Shown here piece by piece: positions 53,676 through 64,000 of a stretch of 64,000 bases of DNA. The translations under genes were made by a program, and so were the position numbers. Source of the DNA: Anisus vortex (Eukaryota > Mollusca > Gastropoda > Planorbidae); NCBI GenBank assembly GCA_949126835.1, contig OX421509.1, forward strand, positions 7,118,411 to 7,182,410, in the 5' to 3' direction. The notes under the pieces are model-generated. The model was given only the letters and a program-made list of their open reading frames with translations, was not told where the DNA came from and did not search any database. Every line of letters starts with the position of its first letter. The stretch's first letter is position 1.

Positions 53676-55250
53676 CAGGGCCGGTTTTTTTTTTTGCGAA
53701 AACAAATTCTGCGCCCTCATTAAAGTGCCTTTGGCGGGGTCTACCGGGTATGAAACTTCGGAAATGTACTTTTGTTAATAATTGTTAATTGGGCTATACC
53801 CAACAAATAATGTTATTTTATAACCTTTGATTGATGACTGTGAAATATAAATAAAACAGTTGAATGAAAAGTAACAATGGCTTTGCTTTATAGATTAATA
53901 ATTAGAAATCTAAATTTTTATTTAAAAAGTTAAATAGCATACGGTTTTACATTAGGTCTATAGGTCTTATAATTGCATTATGTAAAGTTATCTTAATAAC
54001 AAACATTAACTAAGAGTTAGATTATAGATATGTTTTTCTATTTTTATAACACTTAAAAAAATACACAAAGACTACTTGATATTGCGTGATATCGGATTAT
54101 TGTTTTCTTTACTACGGTCCAAAAGTCACTTTTAAAAACGGATAAACATTATTTATACTCATATAGACTAAAACAGTAATTGTACATTTCTTGCTTTCGG
54201 CTTAGCGAATTCTTGTATGAGGGCTTTTGAGTCTAACTGTCTTGCTATCTCATTTTCATTAAAATTGTTGCCAGACCCGCCATTCTAATTTCATCTTTTT
54301 CAATTGGTAATGCTTTTTCCAAGTTTGTGCACATCTACTTAACTTCTTATGTAGTCTTGTTTTTAAGGTCAGGAATGTTGTACACAAATTTTTAATCCAA
54401 AGACAACATTTACTTTATTTAAATGGGAAAAATTTCTTTTTTTAACCGAATAAACAGCTGTGTCTAAAGCAGCAGCATAAAAGTGGATCTTGAATCTTTC
54501 TGAGGGGTCACCTGCAATATCTACTCAAGTCCTTTTCTTGCAGTATCTTACTAGTTATGTTTACTTGAAGCAAAATGTTATGCCATGTGACAAGTGCAGC
54601 AATAAATTTGAAGTCTGAAATATTTTTAAGTAACCCAAGTGCTTCTACCTTCGCAATACTACTACTAGATTCTTTTAGTGCCTTCAGAAATCTCTTCCAA
54701 AGCATCACAAACATGAGATAAATGGTACCGCAGAAGTGTTATTGTATCAATTCGACTGGGACATCTTGTGCCACTTAGGGGATTTAATGTACTCGTTTTC
54801 ATAATTAACAGTCTGAAAATGCACAAAAACAACAACTGCACTGCCAGCAAATAACTCAGCGCCCTCATGACTTACGATTCACGAATTGACTTGAAGGTCT
54901 CGGTCACGTCACTTCTTTATGATATTCCGCCACCTCATCGCACCCAGAGTGTGGTCGGGGTAAGTGAAGGGTTGCCTTTTTTGCACTCCGCTACGCACAG
55001 CAAGGTTGCCAAACTAAGTAGCCTACTGTTAGGGCATACTTTCCTATTTTCTAAGACAACTTAAATAAAATAACCTTCGCCTTTCATGACCTAGTAATAT
55101 ATCTGCTTATGCTAGTAGCGCGCAGAAGCACTAAACTTTAATATAGTTTATATAATTAAAAAAAAAATCCTCAATTTTGCGCCCCCCCCCCCCCCCAAAT
55201 TTAGCACCATAACCAGCTGCCTAGTTTCCTAAATGGATGAGCCGGCCCTG
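53676..55250 (-). mobile_element. hAT transposon copy inserted in the LINE endonuclease
   Basis: 1575 bp. The left end CAGGGCCGGTTTT and the right end (reverse complement CAGGGCCGGCTCAT) are the hAT CAGGGCCGG type. The flanking octamers AGTGGGTG (53668-53675) and AACGGGTG (55251-55258) match at 6 of 8 positions, a decayed 8-bp duplication. It interrupts the LINE endonuclease between HTRS and SYHSADCN-type sequence. Confidence 0.8.
53990..54868 (-). pseudogene. hAT transposase remnant (ZMYM1-like type)
   Basis: Minus-strand frames read LSGTRCPSRIDTITLLRYHL and VCDALEEISEGTK, then after a frameshift SSSSIAKVEALGLLKN, FKFIAALVTWHNILLQVN and KILQEKDL. Further left come RFKIHFYAAALDTAVYSVKK and ENEIARQLDSKALIQEFAK. 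'TRW-S--' followed by a helical stretch and 'F-F---LV-W--IL---N' is the central part of the hAT transposases related to ZMYM1/TTF-type proteins. The BED/TTF domain and the C-terminal dimerisation domain are not seen. Confidence 0.65.
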
Positions 55251-55990
55251 AACGGGTGTGAAGAACACGTTTTAGGTCTGTCCTCCGAAAGATGCAGAGA
55301 TCTAGCTGAAGCCATCGTTTTGAACATGGATGGCGCCACGATACCTTGTGAGAGTCTCTGCCAGAGAAGTATGTATTTGTTACACAAAGCCCATGAACAG
55401 TGCAAAATTCCAGCAGTCTTTGGCCGTTGTCATTTATTGTGCCAACTCCATGCGGGCCCATACAGTTTGGCCATGCATCACCATCAGAGCCGATTCTCGC
55501 ATTGAAGTCACCAAGTAAGTACAGGTGCTCTGATTTGTGGATGGATGTGATAGCGTCCTCCATGGCTTCTTAAATATGTCCTTTTCATCGTCGGGTGCAG
55601 AAAGATTTGGGTAATAGGCACTGATTAGATTGACTTTGTTTTGTGAAGAGATAAACTTCATATGTGCCAAACTTTTATAGCCAAGTGGGAACATCTCAAC
55701 ACAGGATATTAGGTTATTTCTTATAGCAACGCCTACACCATTAATTCTCGGGCTTTTTTTCTGGCTTTCCTTGCCAATAAAAGGTGTATTTTGTTCTCTT
55801 TGACTGAGCCACTGTCAGCCAGTCAGGTCTCTTGAAGACAGGCGATATCTATCCCGAGTCTGTCCAGCTATCTGTCAACGATGGCAGTTTGTCGAAGGTC
55901 ATTGACAGAGTTCTGGGGCTGCATTGAAGCCGAGACACATTGTCCTTGTGTTCCATCTTCCAAAACGAAGAATAATTGGTTTTCTATTAT
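55251..55990 (-). pseudogene. LINE AP-like endonuclease domain
   Basis: In two alternating frames: DRLGIDIACLQETWLADSGS, then MKFISSQNKVNLISAYYP, then HLYLLGDFNARIGSDGDAWP and LCVTNTYFSGRDSHKVSWRH. QETW and GDFNAR are the metal-binding and catalytic motifs of the exonuclease-endonuclease-phosphatase fold that nicks the target DNA. Stops and frameshifts show decay. Confidence 0.8.
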
Positions 55991-56229
55991 TTGTTTTATT
56001 TTTTTTGCTAGGTGTGAGGTTTGTCGATGTTTATCTAAGCACCATACACCCAATGATGCATGCAAGCGGAGGTGGGGTAGCACTTTACTGTCCGAGGGCT
56101 GCTCGGCTTGAGGCAGGCAATGGAGCTAAAACCTACGCCAATCGGCGTATAACTTCTGACTACCACTCTCCATGTTTCTGTGACATTCCTGTCGCAATGA
56201 AGTGACCTCTTCATTTATTATGGAAAAGC

Positions 56230-56590
56230 CTGGGCAAATATTAGCGGGTCCTTGGCTGCCCAGGCGACTATGACCGCCTCTCTACCATGCCGACAGGGTC
56301 CAAAGGGATGGGTAACCGTCACAGTTTGGGACCAGATGGCTTTCATTATAATGTTTGTACTTCTGGCATCTGTGGTGTTGATCATAATTTAGCTTTTTTT
56401 TCTGAGCTGATTTATATTCCGTATGCCCCTGCTCTATCTGCAAGCTTGTCTGTGCGCTCTTGTAGTTCTTTTTTGCTTCCGACCCACATGTAGATATCAT
56501 CAGAGAATCTCAGATTGCATAGGGGTCTTCCACCAATGGAGATCGGTGTGTCTGTTCTTATTATACAGGTGGAATATTATGACTGACGAC
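56230..56590 (-). pseudogene. Fragment of a second LINE RT
   Basis: The minus strand contains SIGGRPLCNLRFSDDIYMWV and GSKKELQERTDKLA, an RT catalytic box (FSDDI for FADDI) and the region behind it, as in 14434-14835. It is adjacent to, but not part of, the endonuclease-bearing LINE. Short and stop-broken. Confidence 0.6.
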
Positions 56591-57276
56591 CTATTTTTAT
56601 AGACCTGTGGCTTCTAATGATCTAGAGCAAAGGAAGTAACATTGGAATGTGGACGGAGTGCACATGTACAATGTGATGGCAGGTTGACCTTGACCATAAG
56701 CATAGACGATTTTTCCTTGAACATATACTTACAAATTTTTTACTCATATGTTTTTCCTCTCACTCAATCTCTTGCTAGAAAAGGCTAAAATCATCAACTC
56801 AACATCGCAGCTATTAATTGCTTTATATTTATTTGTTACTTTGGAACAAGCAAAGATTATTTTATGATGATAATTACTGTATATGTTTTACATGAAAACA
56901 AGTTCAATATAAAATACAATATTACACGTCTGCCTAACAGGACGGAAGTGTACTAAGTTAAACTAGTGTCTTATAAACAACAAACTGAACTATATATTTT
57001 TACTTACAATGATTCGCAATTTAAGAGGATAAAATAGAACTAACGAAATGTAGGCCTACTCAAATGAGTTTATACTCGTATGTTTTTTTTACAATTTTTG
57101 TTAATTCGTAAGCTTAAAATTAAAAAAAAAAACTTCTTCATAACCAACATCAACAAAGGACTTAATAAAGTCTCTTGAAAAGAGAGTTTGCGAATAAAAA
57201 AAATTCCGTCACATTTTTATATATTTTGATAAGGTATATAAAAAAAAACTAACCCATCAAAACAAATTTTTGTTAT

Positions 57277-57575
57277 ATTCCCTTTCTTTGTAAAAACTAA
57301 CAAATCCGAAAAAAAACTTTACTTCCGTCTCTTCCGGTAGAGACAGCCATGTTTGACGTGAAATATACTCTTCGATTCGCAAAGTGGTCGAAGGAATTCG
57401 TGACTATTCCAAAGGCTATGATGCTGAATTGAATGTATTGTTAGTCTGGACAAGTTTGCTCCCCAATTTTTAGCTCGATTGGACGACGGGAAGTGGTCGA
57501 AAAATCGATGCAAAGCTTTGCTAACAACCAAGCAAGGAGACAGACAGACAGACAGTACGAGTTAAAAGAAAGGGA
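57277..57575. mobile_element. MITE with TTCCCTTTCTTT inverted ends and TA target
   Basis: The left end TTCCCTTTCTTTGTAAAAAC and the right end GTTAAAAGAAAGGGAG are inverted repeats, each flanked by TA. The last 60 bases include a (GACA)n tract and match 30530-30595; the ends resemble those of 17954-18395. Confidence 0.65.
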
Positions 57576-57786
57576 GTAATAAAAAGCAGACATTGTTCAC
57601 AAACTCAAAGAGTTCAAACTGATTCTATTTTTAACTAGTTACTCCAACAAATGTCACGTGTGAAAAACCACAATTGTCTAGCAACTATGAACATGTATTG
57701 ACAAGGTGCAATACAGAAATTTCTTCACCAAGAGCGACTTGTCTGTTTATGATAAGGGATAAGGTAAGTGCAGTAGATCCACTGAT

Positions 57787-57790
<4 letters not shown>

Positions 57791-57821
<31 letters not shown>
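57791..57821. repeat. (TA)n microsatellite
   Basis: About 15 TA units directly before a hAT-like end. Confidence 0.95.
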
Positions 57822-57822
<1 letters not shown>

Positions 57823-57824
<2 letters not shown>

Positions 57825-60200
57825 TGCTTTTTTGTGACGGTACGCACCGGTACTGCGTACCGGCACCTTTTTTAATGTGGGGAAAAAAATATTACTTTTC
57901 TTGTATTTTTACGTTTATTATTAATGTATTATATTATAATTTTTTTTTAATTGACTTATTTTAAAATATAGCGCAATACGAATCAAAATATAAAATGCAA
58001 AACTGCTTTCCGCACACACTCGTAATATTACGTCACTGGTTACTAACCCATTTCCGATCATGCTTGTTTTTAAGACGTAGGCCTAATGCTTTTAAAATTT
58101 CAAAATTTGAATGTAATAATTAAGACTTAAATTAAAACTAGCTTAGTTAGAAATTGATAACTGAAGTAATGATTATTTCTTAGCCCACTTTGGAAATGAA
58201 GAAAATTTCTGATTTCTTTTCGCGATTGAATGATGTTTCGACTAGGACTTTGTCGGTAAGAAAGAAAACCAGACTGACTGAAGAAATAACGGCAGAAGCC
58301 ATTGTCACAGAAGAAACTCTAATGGAACTATCGGAACCAAAGCCGTCAGATATCGTTCTTGGTTCTTCTGTTACTTTTGAACTTCTGCAGCCTGCAGATG
58401 TTGACTGGCCTACCTGCTGGACTTTAGATCAAAGAAATTATTTCCTTGTGAAATATGATTGGCTATCTATCCATAATTTAAAAAAAAATGGTTGTATCCC
58501 TTGCCGAAAAGTTGGCAATCTCTGAGTCGAGGCAAAGATTGGAATGAAGGTATCGAACGAATGGGCCGACAATAAAATAACTTACTTCGGTACTAATCGA
58601 CAGCAACAGCTTATGTCTTTAAGAAAGAAATCATTCGATCATAAAGAAACTGCGGCACGCAAAGCTGCGCTTAAGATCCTAACAGAAGCCGAGGCAGCAC
58701 CTTTCGAGAACGTGTTGTTAAAGGCCTTAACTCGTGAGAAAATCGAAACTGCAAAGATTTTTCGTACAGCTTATAAAGTAGCCGAAGAAAACCAATCGTT
58801 TCATAATTTCGAATCTGTAATAGATTTTCAAGAACTAAACGGAGTTGAGATGGGCCGTATTCTTCATTCAACCAATGCTTGCATAAATATAGTGAATCAC
58901 ATTAGTTGTGAAATGAGAAAAAAAAATTTCCAAGAAAATAAATAATAATAATAATAAAATTTCATTGATCATCGACGAATCAACTACGCTTAGCCAAAAA
59001 TCGACTTTAATTGTGTATATTCGTGTTTGTCTTGCAGACAGTGGAATGATCTCACCAGTAAATTTATTCTTGGATTTGGTAGAACTGGAAAGTGTAACCG
59101 CAAATGGAGTTATTGCTTCTTTACTACACTGCATTCATTTCTATGGGTTAACAGAAGACTTTCTAAGAAGGAACTTAGTTTCTCTTGCATGTAATGGAGC
59201 TGTGATGTTGGGAAGCAAAAGTGGCGTCAAGACATTGTTATAAGAAAAGTTTCCATCGGTTCTGGTTTGGCATTGTGCAAATCACCGACTGCAACTCTCC
59301 GTTGGTGATTCGTAAAACAAGTTTCAGGGATCAACAGATTTAAGGCATTCATTGATAAACTGTATGTAGTTTATCATTCTTCACCGAAAAATTGCAGAGA
59401 ATTGCAAATATATGCTCGTTCGTTAGAGGCTGAGTTGTTAAAAATTGAAAGAATGTTAAGCACGCGATGGGTGGCATCCAGCTTCCGTTCTGTTTTAGCA
59501 GTTTGGGAAGATTATGAAGTTTTGGTACAACATTTTGAAAAAGCAAAACTTGACTCAACCAGACAAAAAAGATCAATGCATGTATGAAGGTTTGCAGCGA
59601 AAGATTACTTCTACTGAATTTGTACTAGACCTCGGATTGATGTGCGATGCGCTCCAAGAATTGTTAGAGAAGTTTGGATTTGCAAGAGCAAAACATAGAC
59701 ATCTACAGAGCAGATCAACAAATCAAGGCTGTTATACATATTTTTGAAGAAAGGGAAATTATTCCAGGCTCTTATTATAAAAATGCGGCCACTGCTGTAG
59801 ATAGTAACCTTTTCAAAGGAGTTTCACTTCAAACCAAAAACTGTACCAGTGATCCACCAATTGACGTAAAAGCTTTTTACAAAAAACCTACAAGAATCAA
59901 TTGAACAAAGGTTGCTTTTTAGTGAAGATGCTGAGTTGGCATATTGGGCTCGAATGCTCGATACAAAGCAATGGCCGGACAACATTGGTACTCACTGAAC
60001 ATTTGGCGAAACAGAAATGAGAAACTTGTCAAAAGATTGCAAAAAAACGAAAGTATAATGATTCGCGGATTTCGTGAATAGCTCATCGAATACCACATCA
60101 TGGCTTTTTTTCCAAGATCTTTCCTTCTTGCATCTCAACTTGGCAAATTGGCTTTATTTTTCAATGATCTATTTATAGATAAGTGGCGTGAAATAAGTTT
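57823..60200 (+). pseudogene. hAT transposase pseudogene (KIAA1586-like type)
   Basis: A CAGTGCTTTTTTGTGACGG end with a hairpin (GGTACGC/GCGTACC) is followed by five broken plus-strand frames. They encode: an N-terminal region with DWPTCWTLDQ (58190-58525), a domain with KITYFGTNRQQ and AYKVAEENQSFHNFESVIDF (58544-58945), SIIDESTTLSQKSTLIVYIR (58965-59243), STRWVASSFRSVLAVW (59402-59587), and the last part to about 60100. 'DESTT...KS.L.VY.R' and 'TRWVASS' are hAT catalytic-domain signatures in KIAA1586/TTF-type proteins. Frameshifts and stops at each junction show it is dead. The right terminal repeat was not found. Confidence 0.8.
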
Positions 60201-60404
60201 TTAGACAAAAATTGACACAATTTTGTTTATAATGATAAGTGCCTGGTAAATTTGTAGTTTTCCGTGGCTTCACTTTGCACAATCCAATTTATGAAGGAGG
60301 CGCAATCCATTATTTTAATAAATCAGTGGTATATAATATATTAATATATATAAAGTTGATATGATGACAATGGATTGACAAGGATTACTTGCGCGTAATG
60401 CATG

Positions 60405-60470
60405 TAATAATAATAATAATAATTGGTCATTTATATAGCGCCTCACTCCATGTTAATGCAAGCATTATAT
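60405..60470 (-). repeat. (AAT)n plus TATATAGCGC repeat tail
   Basis: Same tail type as 17260 and 45427; marks the end of a LINE/SINE-derived repeat. Confidence 0.5.
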
Positions 60471-61297
60471 AGCTCAGTGAGTAGATCGTTAAGGGAAACA
60501 AAATGAATGATGTTATTAAATGTCTAATTCATTTTTATATTAGCCTACCATAGGGGTGAAAGCTTATTTGTTAGTGGAGGTTATAAGATTGTTGTATGAT
60601 TTGTTTTCAATTTTGTTATTTATTTTTTCTTATATTTCTTCTTTATTACATTGTTAGTCAACAATTTAAGGGTGATTATGATCTGGGAGTTATTCGTTTG
60701 TTTTTATTTGAAGAAAGGATGGGGAATAAATAAGTAGGCATAAATTAAACACAGAGATAAAGAGTTTAAGGGGTATCCCGATTTTTTGTTCAGTAGATGT
60801 CTTGCGTACTATCTGTATCAAGGCTGATTGTATGTTGTAATGAATGAAAAGAGAGTAGGTCTTTGACGCTGGAACAATGTCTGGAAACAGTAGAGCCTTC
60901 CCTCTACTAAGACTCGGGCCACGGATCAGCGTAGGACGCAGTAATCTACTTTATAGAAGGAGCGTCTGCAATGTATAAGATAAGATTTTGCAACCGAAAC
61001 GAATAGCACACAGCTTTCGGCCCAAAGGCGGGCCATGTTCGGCTCATATCTCGGGCATTCTACGTCATTTTATTCGGCAAGAACGCACTTCTCTTAAATC
61101 GGTTGCATATTAAGTAACATAGATTTATGGATAATAACAATAACTCCCCCATTCTATTCTCCATTATAAAGACCGGTAATACAACTTTTTTTCATTTCTT
61201 TGTCATTTTAGCAAATTAAAAAATTAGCCTAAATAATACATGAATAGAGACATGCTAGAATCTGTCAAAAATAAAATTGTTACCTGTTTTTATTTCT
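60471..61297. other. Gene-free part of intron 2
   Basis: No supported feature. Confidence 0.45.
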
Positions 61298-61314
61298 CTC
61301 TCTTTTTCTCTCTC

Positions 61315-61357
<43 letters not shown>

Positions 61358-61360
61358 TTA
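61298..61360. repeat. (TC)n/(TCTG)n microsatellite
   Basis: Mixed CT and CTGT repeats. Confidence 0.95.
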
Positions 61361-61447
61361 TATCATATCCATCAATAATCTAGAAGACAAATTCATTGCA
61401 ATACATGAACAAATTCATACTCACTCTTTCCCTCAAATCAATATTTC

Positions 61448-61483
61448 ACCCGTCATTTTGACGGGTATAACAGCAAGCTAGTA
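61448..61483 (+). mobile_element. Helitron 3' terminus
   Basis: ACCCGTCATTTTGACGGGT is a perfect 8-bp-stem hairpin, followed eleven bases later by CTAG and then T. A short hairpin 10-12 nt before CTRR, inserted before T, is the Helitron 3' end. A weaker version is at 16400-16430. The body and 5' TC end were not identified. Confidence 0.6.
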
Positions 61484-61530
61484 ATGTTTCTAAAAAGAAA
61501 CATGCGTTTATCTGTCGCAATGACTAATTG

Positions 61531-61655
61531 TCCGCGTGTTTAAGTATCGTGTGATTAAATCTCCGCAAGCTAAGTGTCGTGTTGCTAAGTATCCGCGTGT
61601 TTAAGTATCGTGTCATTAAATGTCTGCTTGTTTAAGTGTTGTGTGTTTAACTAAC
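61531..61655. repeat. Four tandem units of about 31 bp
   Basis: TCCGCGTGTTTAAGTATCG, TCCGCAAGCTAAGTGTCG, TCCGCGTGTTTAAGTATCG and TCTGCTTGTTTAAGTGTTG begin successive units; the flanking part is GTGATTAAAT-like. A diverged array of similar words lies at 18780-18900. Confidence 0.75.
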
Positions 61656-61832
61656 GCGTGGCATGTCATAGCACCCAAATACAAAGACGCTATTTTCTTT
61701 AAACAATGTTTTATAAACCAACGGATTTATCGCAATTAATCATTTAATTTCCTTTTATTTCTTTTGCTATTTTTGAAAATAAAACTTAATAGTGAAACAC
61801 ATTTTCTAAAATTAAGCAGAATTCGACAACAG

Positions 61833-62024
61833 CTGAACAGATACTGTATGAGCACACAGAGTTATCGAAATCACCTCCATATTTCACAACAAAATGTGTG
61901 TGGGATGTGATGGTGTCCGAATTTAGAGCTGGATCTTCTATAATCGATATTATAGTGTACCCCAATACAACAAACTCCACGTTGTTTGGTGTACGTTTAG
62001 AAACCAATTACACCAATGAGTTAT
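61833..62024 (+). CDS. Exon: second extracellular segment of the inferred membrane glycoprotein (exon 3)
   Basis: 192 nt ending at a strong donor (TTAT/GTAAGTATT). In phase 1 the frame reads AEQILYEHTELSKSPPYF, TTKCVWDVMVSEFRAGSS, IIDIIVYPNTTNSTLFGV and RLETNYTNEL with no stop. There is one cysteine, and potential N-glycosylation at NTT, NST and NYT. The acceptor GACAACAG/CT gives the right phase but has a poor pyrimidine tract; CACACAG/AG at 61859 would also keep phase. The content suits an extracellular stalk or partial domain. The minus-strand ORF here is a shadow. Confidence 0.55.
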
Positions 62025-63534
62025 GTAAGTATTTTTATTTTACGTGATAAGGAAATGAACATATTTCGTAATAAAAAAATATTCAAATTGTTTTAATTCT
62101 TTTTTTTTTAAATTAGTTTCTGTGTGTTTATTCTGTATTTGCTATTGTATTTTTTTAACGTGTACCCTTTATTGACTGTTATGGACATCATTTTTAATGA
62201 CAGTTCTTGAATTATTCAAGAGAGAAAAATATTTTGTTTTTCACTTTGATTATTAAAAGGGACATTTCATAATGATAACATACAGAGATATGATAGACTT
62301 AGTAATCTCAAAAGTAAAATGGTGTTGTGAAGGATGACACACCAAATTACGACATGTTTTATTAGAAACATCTTAGGGTTTTTAATACAATGTTAGACGA
62401 CTTTAGACTATAAAACAAAAGCAGAACGTAATAGTATAGTCTCTAGACTGGTTGACGGTATGATTGATTATACTTTATTTAATGAACTACATTGTAGTAT
62501 TATATATTATACCTCTTCACCTTGGACATCGTGTAGTACGATAGCTTCATTATTCTTATACATTTAACAGTGACAACTCTGATGTATTAAATTGTTACGT
62601 CCACATTATTTTAAAACTAAGTGTCACTATATAAAAAGCGCCTATTTTTTTCACTTAGCACTATATAGTTTGTACCCTGATCTACTGTTAATGCTTTTTT
62701 TCTGCCATCAACAATTGTTAATTCTTTCTTTACGCTGCACCAATAAATGTTAATACTTGTTCTAGGCTACTTCAATTACTTGTAGCCATAGATATTAACA
62801 TTGAGATTAACTTTGGTTCTGGACGTTTAGACAATTCTTCAGTGCTACTGTTTTTATTACATATATCCAATAGAATGCACTTTATAAAACACTATTGCAT
62901 TAAATGTTACTTTATTAATATCATATAATATCATATACTCCACATCATATAAAAAATTTTTATAAATCCATTGAAAGAGATTATAAAACATCTAAGACCA
63001 CTTTTATGAAAATCACAGCATACTTCATATACGTCTTAACTTCTTAACATCTACAAGTTAGCTGCCTTTTTGTCTCAAATCACGTGACAAAATCTCTCTT
63101 TCAAAAACACTTCTTGCACGCATAAAACAAGATTCACGTTTTAAGCAAGACTCTTAGAATTAACTACATAGATGCAAACAAAACAATCATGATTAATTTT
63201 AAATGACATAACTCGTGCTTCTTGATTGTTGACTTATTATTAATGGTTATTTCCCTTCGACCATATATAAATCGTACGTTAACTCTTAAATACATTATAA
63301 TTGCATTTAATCATTTACATTTACAAAAATCTTTTGTGCCTGGAACGTTAGGCACGTAATATCATATGTATTACATAATATATCATAACACTATAATTTA
63401 ATTTACTTAAGTTTAAGCTACATGAATAGTGCAAAACTATTTGTTGAAACCTTATTTCCGAGGATATCTCATATAGATAAAGAATCGTCATTATAGAATA
63501 ATAGTTGATTTGACATCATCTTATTTAATTGCAG
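62025..63534 (+). other. Intron 3 of the inferred gene
   Basis: 1.5 kb without a coding feature. TGTTACGTCCACA at 62594 matches the terminal 13 bases of the E1-family LTR, but the match does not continue. Confidence 0.45.
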
Positions 63535-63657
63535 TTGATGGAAGTCCAAAACATGAAAGTCCTAATCATAATATAGTCAATTTAATCGTACTCATCGGTG
63601 CGATATTGGCCGGAGTGGTTGCATTTGCAATCATAATTGCTGCAGTGGTATTTTACA
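63535..63657 (+). CDS. Exon: transmembrane segment of the inferred membrane glycoprotein (exon 4)
   Basis: 123 nt between TTTAATTGCAG and GTAAGTC, phase 1 at both ends. It encodes a short polar stem (DGSPKHESPNHN) and one hydrophobic helix of about 26 residues (LIVLIGAILAGVVAFAIIIA, AVVFY), a clear membrane span with small-residue (GxxxG-like) spacing. A cytoplasmic tail would have to come from exons beyond the window. With exon 1 it defines a single-pass type I protein. Confidence 0.62.
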
Positions 63658-64000
63658 GTAAGTCAAAATATATTGAAATAGGGGAGCACTTACATTTAAC
63701 TTGTATTAGATCAGTAAATTGCGAACTGGGGTCCGTATTTCTATAGAAAGACAATGAAATAATTAGGTACAAGAGATACATTTTCAGAAATTATATAATC
63801 TATAGCCAAGGCTTAGTTTTCAAAACATTAAACCGTATTTAAACAAAATGAAAAATTTCTTGATTTACTGTAGTATTTCATGCACCCTTAGCTGCGGTGC
63901 CTTAAAATGTGTTGCTACGTCGAGTATATGCTCACGATGACAACAAAAATTCGCTGTTTGGAAGACATTAACATGGGCTGTATGCTCTACTCGTTTAAAG
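63658..64000 (+). other. Start of intron 4
   Basis: No coding sequence seen to the window end. Confidence 0.45.

Larger units (their letters stand above)
48865..55990 (-). mobile_element. LINE (AP-endonuclease type) with internal tandem duplication and hAT insertion
   Basis: On the minus strand: endonuclease (55990-55251), hAT insertion (53676-55250), endonuclease-RT linker and RT (53675-51420), then the 3' part again as a second copy (51001-48865). Motifs include CLQETW, LLGDFNARIG, SYHSADCNTDHSLV (in frames around the hAT), NNYRGISLLS, CGFRSGRSTID, GVKQGCVLAPTLF and ILYADDAAH. It is broken by many stops and frameshifts, so it is inactive. Its 5' end could not be set exactly. Confidence 0.82.

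Noticed and set aside
61786..62007. 73-codon minus-strand ORF
   Set aside because: The plus-strand frame has splice-site and phase support and glycosylation sites; the minus frame has none.
62594..62760. Possible third E1-family LTR starting TGTTACGTCCACA
   Set aside because: Only the first 13 bases match; the rest of the LTR blocks are absent, so chance or a very short relic is as likely.

Overview
This is AT-rich nuclear DNA from an animal. There is no operon-like gene packing: coding exons are rare and separated by long introns, and almost everything else is transposon-derived. The transposons (Ty3/Gypsy elements with integrase ahead of reverse transcriptase, several AP-endonuclease LINEs, hAT elements, Helitron-like ends, TA-target MITEs) fit an invertebrate. 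A gastropod mollusc is my best guess, but that is inference, not shown by the sequence.

Region 1-12 kb. A minus-strand Gypsy element (E1) runs off the left edge: integrase, gag-protease, gag N-terminus, tandem leader and a long 5' LTR. At 6503-11844 lies a complete plus-strand Gypsy element (E2) with 452-bp LTRs that are almost identical and a CGTAG target duplication. It has an intact 930-codon IN-RT-RNaseH ORF but a ruined gag. 12-22 kb is mostly decayed: Helitron-like ends, tRNA-like sequences, a mariner-type MITE and LINE tails.

Region 22-43 kb. A third Gypsy element (E3, minus, 22297-29286) has LTRs with a CCAAT target duplication, gag, protease and integrase. Where RT-RNaseH should be it carries an acidic, cysteine-containing ORF. 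Next come a hAT element (32794-36675, perfect 8-bp target duplication) that contains a 5'-truncated LINE, a 6-copy C-rich minisatellite, a solo LTR of the E1 family split by an inverted relative (37846-39601), and a 3' remnant of E2 (40343-41177).

Region 43-64 kb. Four plus-strand exons can be read (43195-43246, 46947-47231, 61833-62024, 63535-63657). All are joined in phase 1. They encode a signal peptide, an Ig-like cysteine-bearing ectodomain, a second N-glycosylated segment and a transmembrane helix. I infer one type I membrane glycoprotein gene that continues past the window. Its introns hold a hAT inside a hAT, a LINE with a 2.1-kb near-identical tandem duplication and its own hAT insertion, a second hAT transposase pseudogene, MITEs and satellites.

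The most interesting material is the set of three Gypsy elements with gag-PR-IN gene order. In each, the PR-IN junction is interrupted (an in-frame TAA twice, a frame change once). E2 appears to have part of its capsid displaced behind the protease, and E3 has replaced RT by an unrelated ORF.
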